Positions 33,022-40,944 of a DNA stretch of 64,000 nucleotides are shown here, piece after piece. This DNA is from Atopobium fossor DSM 15642 (GTDB lineage: Bacteria > Actinomycetota > Coriobacteriia > Coriobacteriales > Atopobiaceae), in contig NZ_KI519553.1 in the NCBI RefSeq assembly GCF_000483125.1, forward strand, positions 221,124 to 285,123, in the 5' to 3' direction. Each line of letters starts with the position of its first letter. The first letter of the stretch is position 1. The translations under genes were made by a program, and so were the position numbers. Under the pieces are notes generated by a model that ran no database searches, was not told where the DNA came from, and worked only from the letters and a program-made list of their open reading frames with translations.

Positions 33022-33800
33022 TGGCTTGGTATCCTTGGAAAGCCATTTGGGCAAGCTCGCGCACCTATACACGCGGGCGCGGTGGTAAAAAGCCTGAATA
33101 CATCTTTATTCATTACACGTCCTCACAAGCAAGTGCGCGTAATAATTGCCTGTACTTTAGCGGCGGCAATCGTGGTGCATCTGCGCATCTCTTCATTGAT
33201 GGTAACGGGACGATTTACCAGTCAGTGCCATTAGACGACACCGCCTGGGCAGTGGGCAATTTCGATCTTAATCAACGCTCAATCTCTATTGAGGTAGTAA
33301 GTGATGGGCGAGATTTTAGCGATGCGGAAATCGCCGAGCTTATCTATCTTGTGCGCTACTTGATGGATAAATACGGTATCCCAGCAAGCCGTGTACTGCG
33401 CCACTATGACGCTGCAAGTGTAGCAAGCGTGGGCAAAACAGCTGACCCTTGGAAGCATTGTCCCGCGCCTTATATCAACAATGCAAAATGGAACGCTTTA
33501 TGGAAGCAAATTACTACAGGAGATGATGACGAAGTGACTAGTGCAGATATTGAAGCTATTGCAACTCGTACGATGGAAAAGATTTGGGGATATTGCTGGG
33601 CAGGAAGTGCTAAGGATAAGGCACGTGGCAATGTGTATGACCGCCTGGCATTTATCTTTGATGCCTTGCAATTCAAAGGCTGGGATTATAAAAATGCAAG
33701 TGCAGGCGACACAATCGACATGCATCAGATGCTTGTAGAGTGCCACCAGATGCTACTTGAGCAGTCCAAGCGCATTGATGCTTTGGAGAAAAAGAAGTAA
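33021..33800 (+). CDS. Endolysin, N-acetylmuramoyl-L-alanine amidase
   Basis: 259 aa. Amidase_2 domain at about 20-165: FIHYTSSQ (first zinc His), SISIEVVSD, YLMDKYGIPASRVLRHYDA (second His) and KTADPWKHCP (Lys and Cys/Asp ligand region). C-terminal region (about 180-259) with TRTMEKIWGYCW and a helical tail is probably a wall-targeting part. Cleaves peptidoglycan at the end of the lytic cycle. Confidence 0.93.
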   Translation: MAWYPWKAIWASSRTYTRGRGGKKPEYIFIHYTSSQASARNNCLYFSGGNRGASAHLFIDGNGTIYQSVPLDDTAWAVGNFDLNQRSISIEVVSDGRDFSDAEIAELIYLVRYLMDKYGIPASRVLRHYDAASVASVGKTADPWKHCPAPYINNAKWNALWKQITTGDDDEVTSADIEAIATRTMEKIWGYCWAGSAKDKARGNVYDRLAFIFDALQFKGWDYKNASAGDTIDMHQMLVECHQMLLEQSKRIDALEKKK

Positions 33801-33988
33801 TGGAGGACTGGAAGCTTACAGTGTGGAGCACACTATCTGATAATCCAGGTTTTCAATACTCAAAGATACGTACCGAGCACTTCGCATCCCGTAAAGGCGT
33901 TGAACGATTTATCAAAGACCATTATCTAGCCGTAAAGGTTACGTGGTTTGATGAAGAAAAGCGGTGTAGCGTCATTGTAAAGGGGTAG
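33800..33988 (+). CDS. Hypothetical protein after the endolysin
   Basis: 62 aa, coupled to the endolysin (TAATG). Alpha/beta pattern with Trp at WKLTVW and VTWFDEEK. Last gene of the late operon. No family recognised. Confidence 0.65.
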   Translation: MEDWKLTVWSTLSDNPGFQYSKIRTEHFASRKGVERFIKDHYLAVKVTWFDEEKRCSVIVKG

Positions 33989-34074
33989 TATGTACATAGA
34001 GCTGGGGACACCTCTCCATGATGTGCAAATCCCCCGCGTACTTACTCGTTCTGCCAGCGGTAGAAGGAGATTCC

Positions 34075-34110
34075 GGGGGCGTCGCTGTCACAGTGGCGCC
34101 CCTTGCTTTT
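34075..34110 (+). terminator. Late operon terminator
   Basis: GGGGGCG (34075-34081) pairs with GCGCCCC (34096-34102) around a loop with its own partial pairing, followed by TTGCTTTTT. Confidence 0.7.
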
Positions 34111-34320
34111 TGGTACAATATTAGCGATGACGGATATTGGCGGGTACGCCCCCATATCCCAAGCTGGTAGTAGCATTGTGGTAGTGCAAAACCAGTGAAT
34201 ACCACGGGCGTTTTACAGGGCACGTCCTGACAACCAATACAAGCTGCTGTCTAGGCAATGCAATTCGCGATTGCAAGCCGAACCCCTCACTTGCCAAATG
34301 GTAGGTGAGGGGTCTTTTTT
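34111..34320 (+). ncRNA. Candidate structured small RNA 1 (about 195 nt)
   Basis: An extended -10 promoter TGGTACAAT at 34111-34119 predicts a start near 34126. The RNA would begin with a long hairpin (34132-34159, 11 pairs with small bulges, TACG loop), continue with CTGGT/ACCAG and GCAAT/ATTGC hairpins and end in a strong terminator (34282-34320: ACCCCTCAC with GTGAGGGGT, then TTTTTT). No convincing ORF. No known family recognised. Confidence 0.6.
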
Positions 34321-34385
34321 GTTTGCCGTTTGTGTCCAACAAAACTGTTTGTGAGACACAAATAAGTAATTCTGTCCGACAATTT

Positions 34386-34590
34386 TGGTATAATAGCTAT
34401 GCGCACGTGCAACTGTGGATATGCGGGGTTCCCGAAGGGGAGTAGGCGAGCGCTTAGAATTCCCCGCCCACAGCCTAAGAATGATTTACTTAAAACCAGC
34501 GGGTATATTTATGCAGGCAAACGGCTTGTTGTAAGGCGTTTTAAGCCGTTAGAATTTTGCAAACGAGTATTTATGCCTGCTTTTTACCAA
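34386..34590 (+). ncRNA. Candidate structured small RNA 2 (about 190 nt)
   Basis: TGGTATAAT at 34386-34394 is a near-consensus extended -10 box; TTTGTGAGACACAAA, a palindrome related to the origin iterons, lies about 35 bases upstream. The RNA would fold as CTGTGG (34413) with CCACAG (34468) and GCGGGG (34423) with CCCCGC (34462), enclosing a CCC-GGG hairpin. The 3' end holds nested pairs GCAGGCA...TGCCTGC and AACGGCTT...AAGCCGTT before TTTTT at 34581, meeting the integrase stop. Confidence 0.55.
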
Positions 34591-35798
34591 TTACTAGCAT
34601 TGTCAAGCTTAACTACATCACCAGATGGAGCAGACAGCGCTTTATCCATTGCCCCCGCTGCATCTACAATTTGCGATAAGTCAGTATCCGCGTATCTCAT
34701 GGTCATGGAGATGTCTGAATGTCCTAAAATATCCTGCGCCGTCTTAATGTTAAGCGCACGAACGGCGACAGTAGCATAAGTATGGCGCAAGTCATGGAAT
34801 GTTGGTCTATGGTTTTGCGTGCCAACCAGTCCCCACTCTTTAGAATGCGCAGTCCACCAATGCGTAAGATTGTGCGGATTCAAATATCGACCGTCCGGGT
34901 ATCCACAAACATATAAATCTGGTGAGAAGGCTACCCCAGCATTTAGGCATTCCTCTAATATTTTTGTTCGTCTATCGTTAAGCAATTTAGCAAGTTCAGG
35001 GGGAACTGGGACAACCCTATCTTTATTTGTCTTTGTAGACTTAACATAGGTTCCTTTTCGCCCCACTCCAACACTACGGCGCACATGCATTACTTTTGTG
35101 GTACCTGCAAGCTGGATGTCACCCCAGCGCAAGCCGCACACTTCACCGCGGCGCATCCCCGTATAATATGCTATCCACGTTGCCACAACTTCTTGTGTTA
35201 GCTCTATATCATTAAGCCTAGCGATCAAAACGCGTCGTGATGGTTCGTCTAATGGATTTGGAAGAACAGATATTTGCTTGGGCGTAGCCACAGGCTCACA
35301 AGGAGACCAATCTATAATTCTGGATGCCACAGCGTGCTTAAAACCAGCCTTTAATACGTTGTACGCCTTTTTCACAGTATTAGGGGATAACTGCTGTTCA
35401 TCACGTAGGTAAGAAATAAAACCCTCGACATCATCAGGAGTGGACTCTTCAACTGTTTTGTTTTGGAAATAATGGCGGACATATTTTATATATAACTCAT
35501 ATCCATTCATGGTAGTTTCTTCAATATTGTTGCTTAGCACTTTAGACTCGTACCATTTTGTTAAATATTCCCACAGCACGTGGTTTGAACTTTTATTTGA
35601 ACTTTGAACTTTTGCTATATTCAAAGAATTAAACCACGTTTGCGTGTATTGTTTTGCTTTTCGTTTGCCTGTATTGTCTGTAGCATTACATGGCACATTT
35701 GTCATAACAGACCGCTGGACCCATTTTTCGTTGACTTTAAATTGTGCAATTCCTCTCCAATATTTTCCTTCTTTTCTTACATAAAAAGATACATACAT
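34584..35798 (-). CDS. int: Tyrosine site-specific integrase
   Basis: 404 aa. N-terminal arm-binding domain (about 1-65), core-binding SAM-like domain (about 75-170), catalytic domain with Arg216 (GMRRGEVCGL), Lys near 256, His335 and Arg338 (FHDLRHT), His360 (LGHS) and Tyr369. All catalytic residues are present. It inserts and excises the prophage at the repeats. The start at 35798 is 91 bp from the repeat, and GCGCCGTA arm sites lie just upstream. Confidence 0.96.
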   Translation of the reverse strand: MYVSFYVRKEGKYWRGIAQFKVNEKWVQRSVMTNVPCNATDNTGKRKAKQYTQTWFNSLNIAKVQSSNKSSNHVLWEYLTKWYESKVLSNNIEETTMNGYELYIKYVRHYFQNKTVEESTPDDVEGFISYLRDEQQLSPNTVKKAYNVLKAGFKHAVASRIIDWSPCEPVATPKQISVLPNPLDEPSRRVLIARLNDIELTQEVVATWIAYYTGMRRGEVCGLRWGDIQLAGTTKVMHVRRSVGVGRKGTYVKSTKTNKDRVVPVPPELAKLLNDRRTKILEECLNAGVAFSPDLYVCGYPDGRYLNPHNLTHWWTAHSKEWGLVGTQNHRPTFHDLRHTYATVAVRALNIKTAQDILGHSDISMTMRYADTDLSQIVDAAGAMDKALSAPSGDVVKLDNASNW

Positions 35799-35819
35799 TT
35801 TCAGTTTCGCCCCCTATTT

Positions 35820-35839
35820 GCGCCGTAAGCTCCGCCGTA
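35820..35839 (+). repeat. GCGCCGTA repeats, candidate integrase arm sites (right)
   Basis: GCGCCGTA at 35820-35827 and CCGCCGTA at 35832-35839, 12 bp apart as on the left side (169-199). They overlap the integrase upstream region, so integrase could also autoregulate. Confidence 0.55.
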
Positions 35840-35889
35840 ATTTTAGCAAAGAATTATATTCAGTCTCTATTAAGCATTCAACTGCGGTT

Positions 35890-35984
35890 TTTCACGCTAA
35901 TTAGCCTACCTGCTGTTTTATTCAGCGTAACTAGCATATCTAATTTATTCAGCTACATTTAAGGCAACTCGTAAAGCGGGGGTC
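35890..35984 (+). repeat. Right attachment-site repeat (attR), identical to 1-95
   Basis: Exact copy of 1-95. Recombination must have occurred inside this segment; the tRNA-derived stretch from 35968 is the likely core. Confidence 0.85.
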
Positions 35985-36012
35985 ACCAGTTCAAGTCTGG
36001 TAGCTGGCTCCA
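35968..36012 (+). pseudogene. 3' fragment of tRNA-Thr (anticodon CGT), chromosomal copy
   Basis: Same layout as 79-123, but with a perfect T stem (ACCAG/CTGGT), so bases after 35984 are probably the ancestral chromosomal tRNA end. The 5' half is missing. The complete tRNA gene must be outside the window. Confidence 0.72.
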
Positions 36013-36021
36013 TGTTTGTGC

Positions 36022-36056
36022 AGGTAGATGGCTTATGGTCGTCTACCTTTTTTATT
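36022..36056 (+). terminator. Terminator after the tRNA remnant
   Basis: AGGTAGA (36022-36028) pairs with TCTACCT (36042-36048), then TTTTTTATTTTTT. It overlaps the stop of the leftward small ORF at 36052. Confidence 0.65.
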
Positions 36057-36165
36057 TTTTGTACTTTTTTACAAGCATACGAACAATAAAAAACAAAGCA
36101 GCAAACAGAAGAAGTATCCCTGTCATATACGTTGCGGCTATAAGTAGAATAAATAAGATGCCCAT
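36052..36165 (-). CDS. 37-aa single-TM peptide
   Basis: Starts MGILFILLIAATYMTG and is hydrophobic to residue 29, ending RMLVKKYKK. AAAGGGTG lies about nine bases before ATG. First possible gene in the chromosome beyond the prophage. Too short for homology inference. Confidence 0.4.
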   Translation of the reverse strand: MGILFILLIAATYMTGILLLFAALFFIVRMLVKKYKK

Positions 36166-36281
36166 ATAATTGCACCCTTTCTTTGTGATGGGTTAAATTA
36201 TATCATCCAGTATCATTTGGGTAATTACATCAATAAGGCTGACAAATCATAATTCCTGCGCTTGCATACAAGAGAGGCCCT

Positions 36282-36866
36282 ATGGATCAATTACACACAA
36301 ACACGTCTGCGCCCAAGCGCAAATTCAAAACACATATAGAGGCACGAAAAGTGCGTCCAAAAGTTATCTATCTTGCTAGTCTTATCGATTTAGATTTTGT
36401 TGACGATAAACCCCATAATACCCGTGAGCGCATGCTCTATGGATTGGCAGCATTTGTTTGTATCATCGCTGCTATTATCGGCGCTATTTTCCCTATTTTA
36501 CCGGCTATCCCGTTTTGGATTCTGGGAGCTATTAATTTGGCTCATGCATTCCCTGCTTTTGGTAGATTTTTGCGTGGGACACGCTTGTATCAATGGGCTA
36601 TCAAAAAGCTTGAGAACTCTACCTTAGATACCAAGCTACCTGAACTTACGCGCAAGCAAAAGCTTAAGACAGTAGGTATTGTCACAGTACTTATGGCAGT
36701 ACTTCTTATTGTGGTATGGCTGCTCCCGCTTGCACAGGCTCTTAAATGGATAATACGTATTGTGATGTCACTGGTCTGGGTTGCAGTTTGGTTGATAACC
36801 ATCTTTGTGGTTGATGAGCCGCGCGCTCGTTATACCAAGCGTCCCCATGCGCGGAGCAACAAATAA
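36282..36866 (+). CDS. DUF454 (YbaN-like) membrane protein
   Basis: 194 aa. A cytoplasmic N-terminus of about 50 residues precedes the DUF454 core: IGAIFPILPAIPFWILGAI, then FGRFLRGTRLYQWAIKKLEN, and two further TM segments at about 128-175. Ribosome site GAGAGG. Function of DUF454 is not established. Confidence 0.85.
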   Translation: MDQLHTNTSAPKRKFKTHIEARKVRPKVIYLASLIDLDFVDDKPHNTRERMLYGLAAFVCIIAAIIGAIFPILPAIPFWILGAINLAHAFPAFGRFLRGTRLYQWAIKKLENSTLDTKLPELTRKQKLKTVGIVTVLMAVLLIVVWLLPLAQALKWIIRIVMSLVWVAVWLITIFVVDEPRARYTKRPHARSNK

Positions 36867-37023
36867 ACAAGGGCTGTATGTATTAGTCCAATCGCGTATA
36901 TACCTAAACAAGCATTGTAACAGTGTATTGTTTGGATGGATAATGGCTGGGTATAAATGGACTAACGTATACAGTGCACAGTAGGCTTTATACCGCTGGA
37001 CTGTGCTTTGGATTGGAGATGAT

Positions 37024-37362
37024 ATGGCAACTTCTGATTTGCAGCTTTATATCAAAAACGGCTGTCCCTTCTGTCACAAAGTTACCTCTTTTATGAAGGC
37101 TAACAACATTGAATTGCCTTTGCATAATATTTCTGTGTCTGATGCAGACCGTGATTTTTTGATAGAGCACGGTGGAAAGCGTCAGGTTCCTTGCCTGTTC
37201 ATCGATGGTAAAGCTTTGTATGAGTCTAATGACATCATTGCGTACCTTGGCAAAGTGTTTAGTGTATCTGCCGTTGCAGAGGTTGCCGAGAAGAGCACTC
37301 AAGCAGCAGACTCTATGTCTGACGGTGCAAGCTGCACCATTGGTGGTGGCTGCAGTTTTTAA
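37024..37362 (+). CDS. Glutaredoxin-like thiol protein
   Basis: 112 aa from ATG 37024 (GGAGA upstream). Thioredoxin fold with active site CPFC (Cys14, Cys17), RQVPCLFIDGKALYES with the cis-Pro and the final GSH/thiol-binding YES-x-DI helix. A C-terminal tail adds CTIGGGC near the end, an extra cysteine pair not in ordinary glutaredoxins. Monocistronic, with a terminator after it. Confidence 0.88.
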   Translation: MATSDLQLYIKNGCPFCHKVTSFMKANNIELPLHNISVSDADRDFLIEHGGKRQVPCLFIDGKALYESNDIIAYLGKVFSVSAVAEVAEKSTQAADSMSDGASCTIGGGCSF

Positions 37363-37395
37363 GAGCTGGCTTTTTCCAAAGAAATATTAAGAGAA

Positions 37396-37437
37396 AAGCA
37401 ACCAAGGAGCGTTACACAGGCTTCTTGGTTGCTTTTT
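37396..37437 (+). terminator. Terminator of the glutaredoxin gene
   Basis: AAGCAACCAAG pairs with CTTGGTTGCTT, followed by TTTG; 11-bp stem. Confidence 0.85.
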
Positions 37438-37588
37438 GTGTTGGTTATGCAGGGGGTGTGCAATTCTATAAAATCACACCGCTATGGATTAACAAACATA
37501 AAAATGGTCATACTTAATTGTACACAATGTAATTATGACGACGGTCATTCCGCCGCCTTAGGCAGACAAATAAGCAAAAGGAGCTTTT

Positions 37589-37897
37589 ATGGTTGATAAG
37601 ACCGTCAATGCTACAAGCACTTCCATGAAGATTAATGAGCCGCAGGTAGCTGTAGAAATCTCTAAGGAAGCCAATAAAAAAATCCTGGCACTTGTCCCTC
37701 AGGAGTGGATTGAGCGTATTCCATTCTTTGTTCGTAATCACGCTACTACTAAGACCTGTGCACGTATTGCAGAGCAATATCCAGAGTTGTATGCTCTTGC
37801 CTCGCAGCCTGGTGATTTGCCTGTAGAGGCTCGCGAGCAGGTATCAAAGATCGTGAATGGTATCTTTGAGGCGAAAATGAAGAAGCATAACCTGTAA
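37589..37897 (+). CDS. Conserved-looking hypothetical protein
   Basis: 102 aa, strong AAAGGAG site. Soluble, helical: IPFFVRNHATTKTCARIAEQYPELYALA. It precedes the TPR protein by 33 bases, so they are probably one operon. No domain recognised. Confidence 0.72.
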   Translation: MVDKTVNATSTSMKINEPQVAVEISKEANKKILALVPQEWIERIPFFVRNHATTKTCARIAEQYPELYALASQPGDLPVEAREQVSKIVNGIFEAKMKKHNL

Positions 37898-37930
37898 GTT
37901 CCATGCAGGTTTATTGCAAGGGGAGATAAC

Positions 37931-38908
37931 ATGGTGCAGCAAGTTACAAACGCCCAAGATCAGGGCCTATCTCTGCGTGACGAGGCCCAGCTGGTATTTA
38001 GACGAGTTCAATTATCTTTGAGTATGAACCATCCTGCTCAAGCGTTGTCTGCGCTTGAACCTCTTGCACTCAAACTTGATACTTTTTCTCAGGATGGTCC
38101 AGATACCGCTGCTGGTGCGTATGATTTTGAGTCTCCAGACCAAGCATTTTTATTTTTTGCATTGCATCCTAACCTGTCGGTTGATGACATTCGTCCTGCT
38201 CAAGCTCCCTACGTAGATACCTATGGTGCACTTGCTGCCGTGTTGTGCGCACTTGGCCGTTATGAGGAGGCTCTTGCAGCTTTGGACAAAGCCATCAAGT
38301 GGGCTCCAACTGATGCTGGCTTATATTTAGAAAAGGCTGCTACACACCAGCAAATGGAACTTTATGAGGCGGTCAACAAGGACCTTGAAGATGCTTGGCC
38401 TCTTATCACCCGTCCCTTGGATATGGCACATTATCATGCGTTGCGTGCAAATGCACTGGTAGCGTTGGGAAAGTATGATGTGGCTGCTGCGCATTATGCG
38501 GTATATCGTGATTTTGACCCCAGAGATCATTTTTGCTCACCACATGCGGAGCTTCATGAACTAGGTCACGCATCTGGTCGTGGTCATGCATCTGCACATC
38601 TTTCTGCTCAAGAGGCTGCCGCTCGTCTTAAGCGTACCCATGAACAGTATGGAGCTTCTGACATGTCGCTTGCAGTGTTGCAAGAGGTACTTAACCAAGG
38701 CATGCAGTCTGGCAATATGGCTGCTGCCAAAACAGCGGCTTCTCAACTGTATGGACTAACTGGCTTTGATGGTTGGAACCAAATCATTCAAAAGATTGAT
38801 TCTATTTCTGATAAGGCAGCTGATGCGGCAAGTGCTCTTGCAGCCGAGAAGCCCACTGCAGCAAATATAGGCGCTTCAAAACTCTCTAATCGTGGAGACC
38901 ATGAGTAG
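37931..38908 (+). CDS. Tetratricopeptide-repeat protein
   Basis: 325 aa. TPR-like helical pairs at about 95-210: LGRYEEALAALDKAIKWAP then GLYLEKAATHQQMELYEAV and LRANALVALGKYDVAAAHY. N- and C-terminal parts are Ala/Gln-rich and helical. No signal peptide, so cytoplasmic. TPR arrays mediate protein contacts; the partner is unknown. Confidence 0.8.
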   Translation: MVQQVTNAQDQGLSLRDEAQLVFRRVQLSLSMNHPAQALSALEPLALKLDTFSQDGPDTAAGAYDFESPDQAFLFFALHPNLSVDDIRPAQAPYVDTYGALAAVLCALGRYEEALAALDKAIKWAPTDAGLYLEKAATHQQMELYEAVNKDLEDAWPLITRPLDMAHYHALRANALVALGKYDVAAAHYAVYRDFDPRDHFCSPHAELHELGHASGRGHASAHLSAQEAAARLKRTHEQYGASDMSLAVLQEVLNQGMQSGNMAAAKTAASQLYGLTGFDGWNQIIQKIDSISDKAADAASALAAEKPTAANIGASKLSNRGDHE

Positions 38909-38929
38909 TTCTGCGAATTCATTCAATAA

Positions 38930-39051
38930 TTGAACTTTCTTGAACTTCTGATTAATTCTTAGTGCTATTCTCACTTCTAAGTTGAACTTGTGTACGTTAA
39001 CTTGAACTTTTATGGCTTTATAAGCTTGGGATTGTGTTACATGTTGAACTT
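38930..39051 (+). promoter_or_regulatory. Five TTGAACTT repeats upstream of the HTH-aminotransferase
   Basis: TTGAACTT at 38930-38937, 38940-38947, 38982-38989, 39002-39009 and 39044-39051, all in the same direction. The first two are 10 bp apart, the others 20-42 bp. The next gene carries its own HTH domain, so these are natural autoregulatory sites. Confidence 0.6.
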
Positions 39052-39112
39052 ATGCTCATATTTGTTCATAGATGTGTAGCACCAACGTATATGTCAGTAA
39101 TTTTGGAGTGAC

Positions 39113-40750
39113 ATGCAAACAACTTTTGCAACACGCCTTAAACAGGCAATGTTAAACAAATCGCTCAAACAAGTAGATCTCATTCGCATGGCAGCAGATA
39201 AGGGTGTCAAACTTGGAAAGAGTCAGCTCTCGCAATATGTAAGTGGAAAAACGTTTCCGCGTCAGGAAACCTTGGACTTTTTGGCGCGTGAGCTTGAAGT
39301 GAGTTCAAGTTGGCTTGAGTATGGTACACCTATGGGCATTACTTCATTTAATTCCAAGCCTTCGGGAGCGTCTGTAACATCACAATCTATATCTCCTATA
39401 GTGCAGGTTAATGGAGATTCAAGCAGTTTAGAGAATACAAATAGCTCAGACAATTCCAATATACAAAGAAGAACAACCAAGCAACATACCGTACTAACGG
39501 TGTTGCAGCAATCTGGTCCTTCGGAGGCACCCATCATGCGTGAATTTAAGAAATCTACCAAGCTGGATAACGTTTTGTATGACGTCCGTGGTCCGGTGGT
39601 AGATGAAGCCAACCGAATGGAAGATCAGGGCATCCATGTACTGAAACTCAACATTGGTAATCCTGCGCCCTTTGGCTTCCGTGCGCCAGATGAAGTGGTT
39701 GCGGACATGCGTGATCAGCTTACGGATACCGAGGGTTATTCTGCAAGTCGAGGACTTTTCTCGGCACGCAAAGCAATCATGCAATATGACCAAATTAAGC
39801 ATATTCCTAATGTACAGATGGAGGATATTTATACGGGAAATGGTGTCTCCGAGCTCATTAACCTGACCATGTCTGCACTACTGGATACAGGCGATGAGAT
39901 TTTGATTCCCAGCCCTGATTATCCGCTGTGGACAGCGTGTGCTACGTTGGCTGGTGGTACGGCTGTGCATTATTTGTGCGATGAGCAAGCCGATTGGTAT
40001 CCAGATTTGGATGACATTCGTGCCAAGATTACATCAAACACCAAGGCTATCGTAATCATTAATCCCAACAATCCTACGGGCGCGCTGTATTCGCGTGAGC
40101 TGCTTGAGGAGATTGTAGAGATTGCTCGTGAGCATCAGCTCATCATTTTATCTGACGAGATTTACGATCGCTTGGTAATGGATGGAGAAGAGCACATTTC
40201 CATTGCATCCCTTGCGCCAGATTTATTTTGCATTACTTATAACGGTCTTTCTAAGTCCCATATGGTGGCCGGTTATCGTATTGGTTGGATGTCGCTTTCT
40301 GGTAATAAGCGCATGGCCCGCGACCTTATGCTGGGCATTAATATGCTGTCTAACATGCGTTTGTGCTCAAATGTTCCAGCGCAGTCTATTGTTCAAACAG
40401 CTCTGGGAGGCCATCAAAGTGTGAAGGATTACCTGGTTCCTGGTGGGCGCGTGTATGAGCAGCGCGAATATGTATATAACGCTCTTAAGGAAATCCCTGG
40501 TGTAAGTGTGGTTAAGCCAAAGGCAGCTTTTTATACCTTCCCTAGGTTAGATCCCAAACGCTTTAACATTACCGATGACGAGCAATTTGCCCTTGATTTG
40601 CTTCGTGAAAAGAAGGTTCTTATTGTGCATGGTAAGGGCTTTAACTGGGAAACTCCTGGTTACTTCCGTATTGTATATCTGCCTCGTTTGCAAACACTGG
40701 AAGATGCGATGGGTAAGATTACTGACTTTTTGAGCTATTATCGCCAGTAA
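39113..40750 (+). CDS. XRE HTH-aminotransferase (AlaA-like) fusion
   Basis: 545 aa. Residues 5-70 are an XRE helix-turn-helix (LKQVDLIRMAADKGVKLGKS, LSQYVSG). A Ser/Asn-rich linker (about 80-140) leads to a fold-type I PLP aminotransferase: LNIGNPAPFGF, NPNNPTGALYS, DEIYD, SKSHMVAGYRIGW with the PLP Lys, and Arg near the end for the substrate carboxylate. The catalytic part is AlaA-like (glutamate-pyruvate type). The fusion suggests that an amino acid or keto acid signal controls DNA binding. Similar fusions are known in bifidobacteria and coriobacteria. Confidence 0.88.
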   Translation: MQTTFATRLKQAMLNKSLKQVDLIRMAADKGVKLGKSQLSQYVSGKTFPRQETLDFLARELEVSSSWLEYGTPMGITSFNSKPSGASVTSQSISPIVQVNGDSSSLENTNSSDNSNIQRRTTKQHTVLTVLQQSGPSEAPIMREFKKSTKLDNVLYDVRGPVVDEANRMEDQGIHVLKLNIGNPAPFGFRAPDEVVADMRDQLTDTEGYSASRGLFSARKAIMQYDQIKHIPNVQMEDIYTGNGVSELINLTMSALLDTGDEILIPSPDYPLWTACATLAGGTAVHYLCDEQADWYPDLDDIRAKITSNTKAIVIINPNNPTGALYSRELLEEIVEIAREHQLIILSDEIYDRLVMDGEEHISIASLAPDLFCITYNGLSKSHMVAGYRIGWMSLSGNKRMARDLMLGINMLSNMRLCSNVPAQSIVQTALGGHQSVKDYLVPGGRVYEQREYVYNALKEIPGVSVVKPKAAFYTFPRLDPKRFNITDDEQFALDLLREKKVLIVHGKGFNWETPGYFRIVYLPRLQTLEDAMGKITDFLSYYRQ

Positions 40751-40944
40751 TACAGCCAATAGCATGCATGCGTTTAAAACCGTGAAACATCTTTGTTTTT
40801 ATGCAATAAAACTCTCTGTGCAGTGTGATAATACAAATAACGGCAAAAGTGATTTATGCTCTTGTTAAGTGGGGTTTCATACCGTACACTTGCACAGCGG
40901 CTCTTTTTACCACACGCCGTCCAATCTTTGGAGAGGTAGCATAT

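Larger units (their letters stand above)
1..35984. mobile_element. Complete-looking HK97-type siphovirus prophage, about 36 kb
   Basis: The element is bounded by a 95-bp exact direct repeat (1-95 and 35890-35984). It holds the modules of a temperate siphovirus in usual order: lysogeny, recombination/replication, late regulator, packaging, head, tail, lysis, integrase. No essential late gene looks broken: TerS, TerL, portal, protease, capsid, tail tube, tape measure, Dit, holin and endolysin are all open. The right end is the integrase side. Repeats of GCGCCGTA occur just inside both ends. Likely inducible, but that cannot be read from sequence. Confidence 0.93.

Noticed and set aside
33990-34120. 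Short ORF starting MYIELGTPLHD after the endolysin operon
   Set aside because: No ribosome site, runs through the late terminator hairpin and has Arg-rich chance composition.
34399-34779. 126-aa plus-strand ORF starting MRTCNCGY
   Set aside because: ATG lies only 5 bases after the -10 box, there is no ribosome site, the first part coincides with stable RNA stems and the last 65 codons are antisense to integrase.
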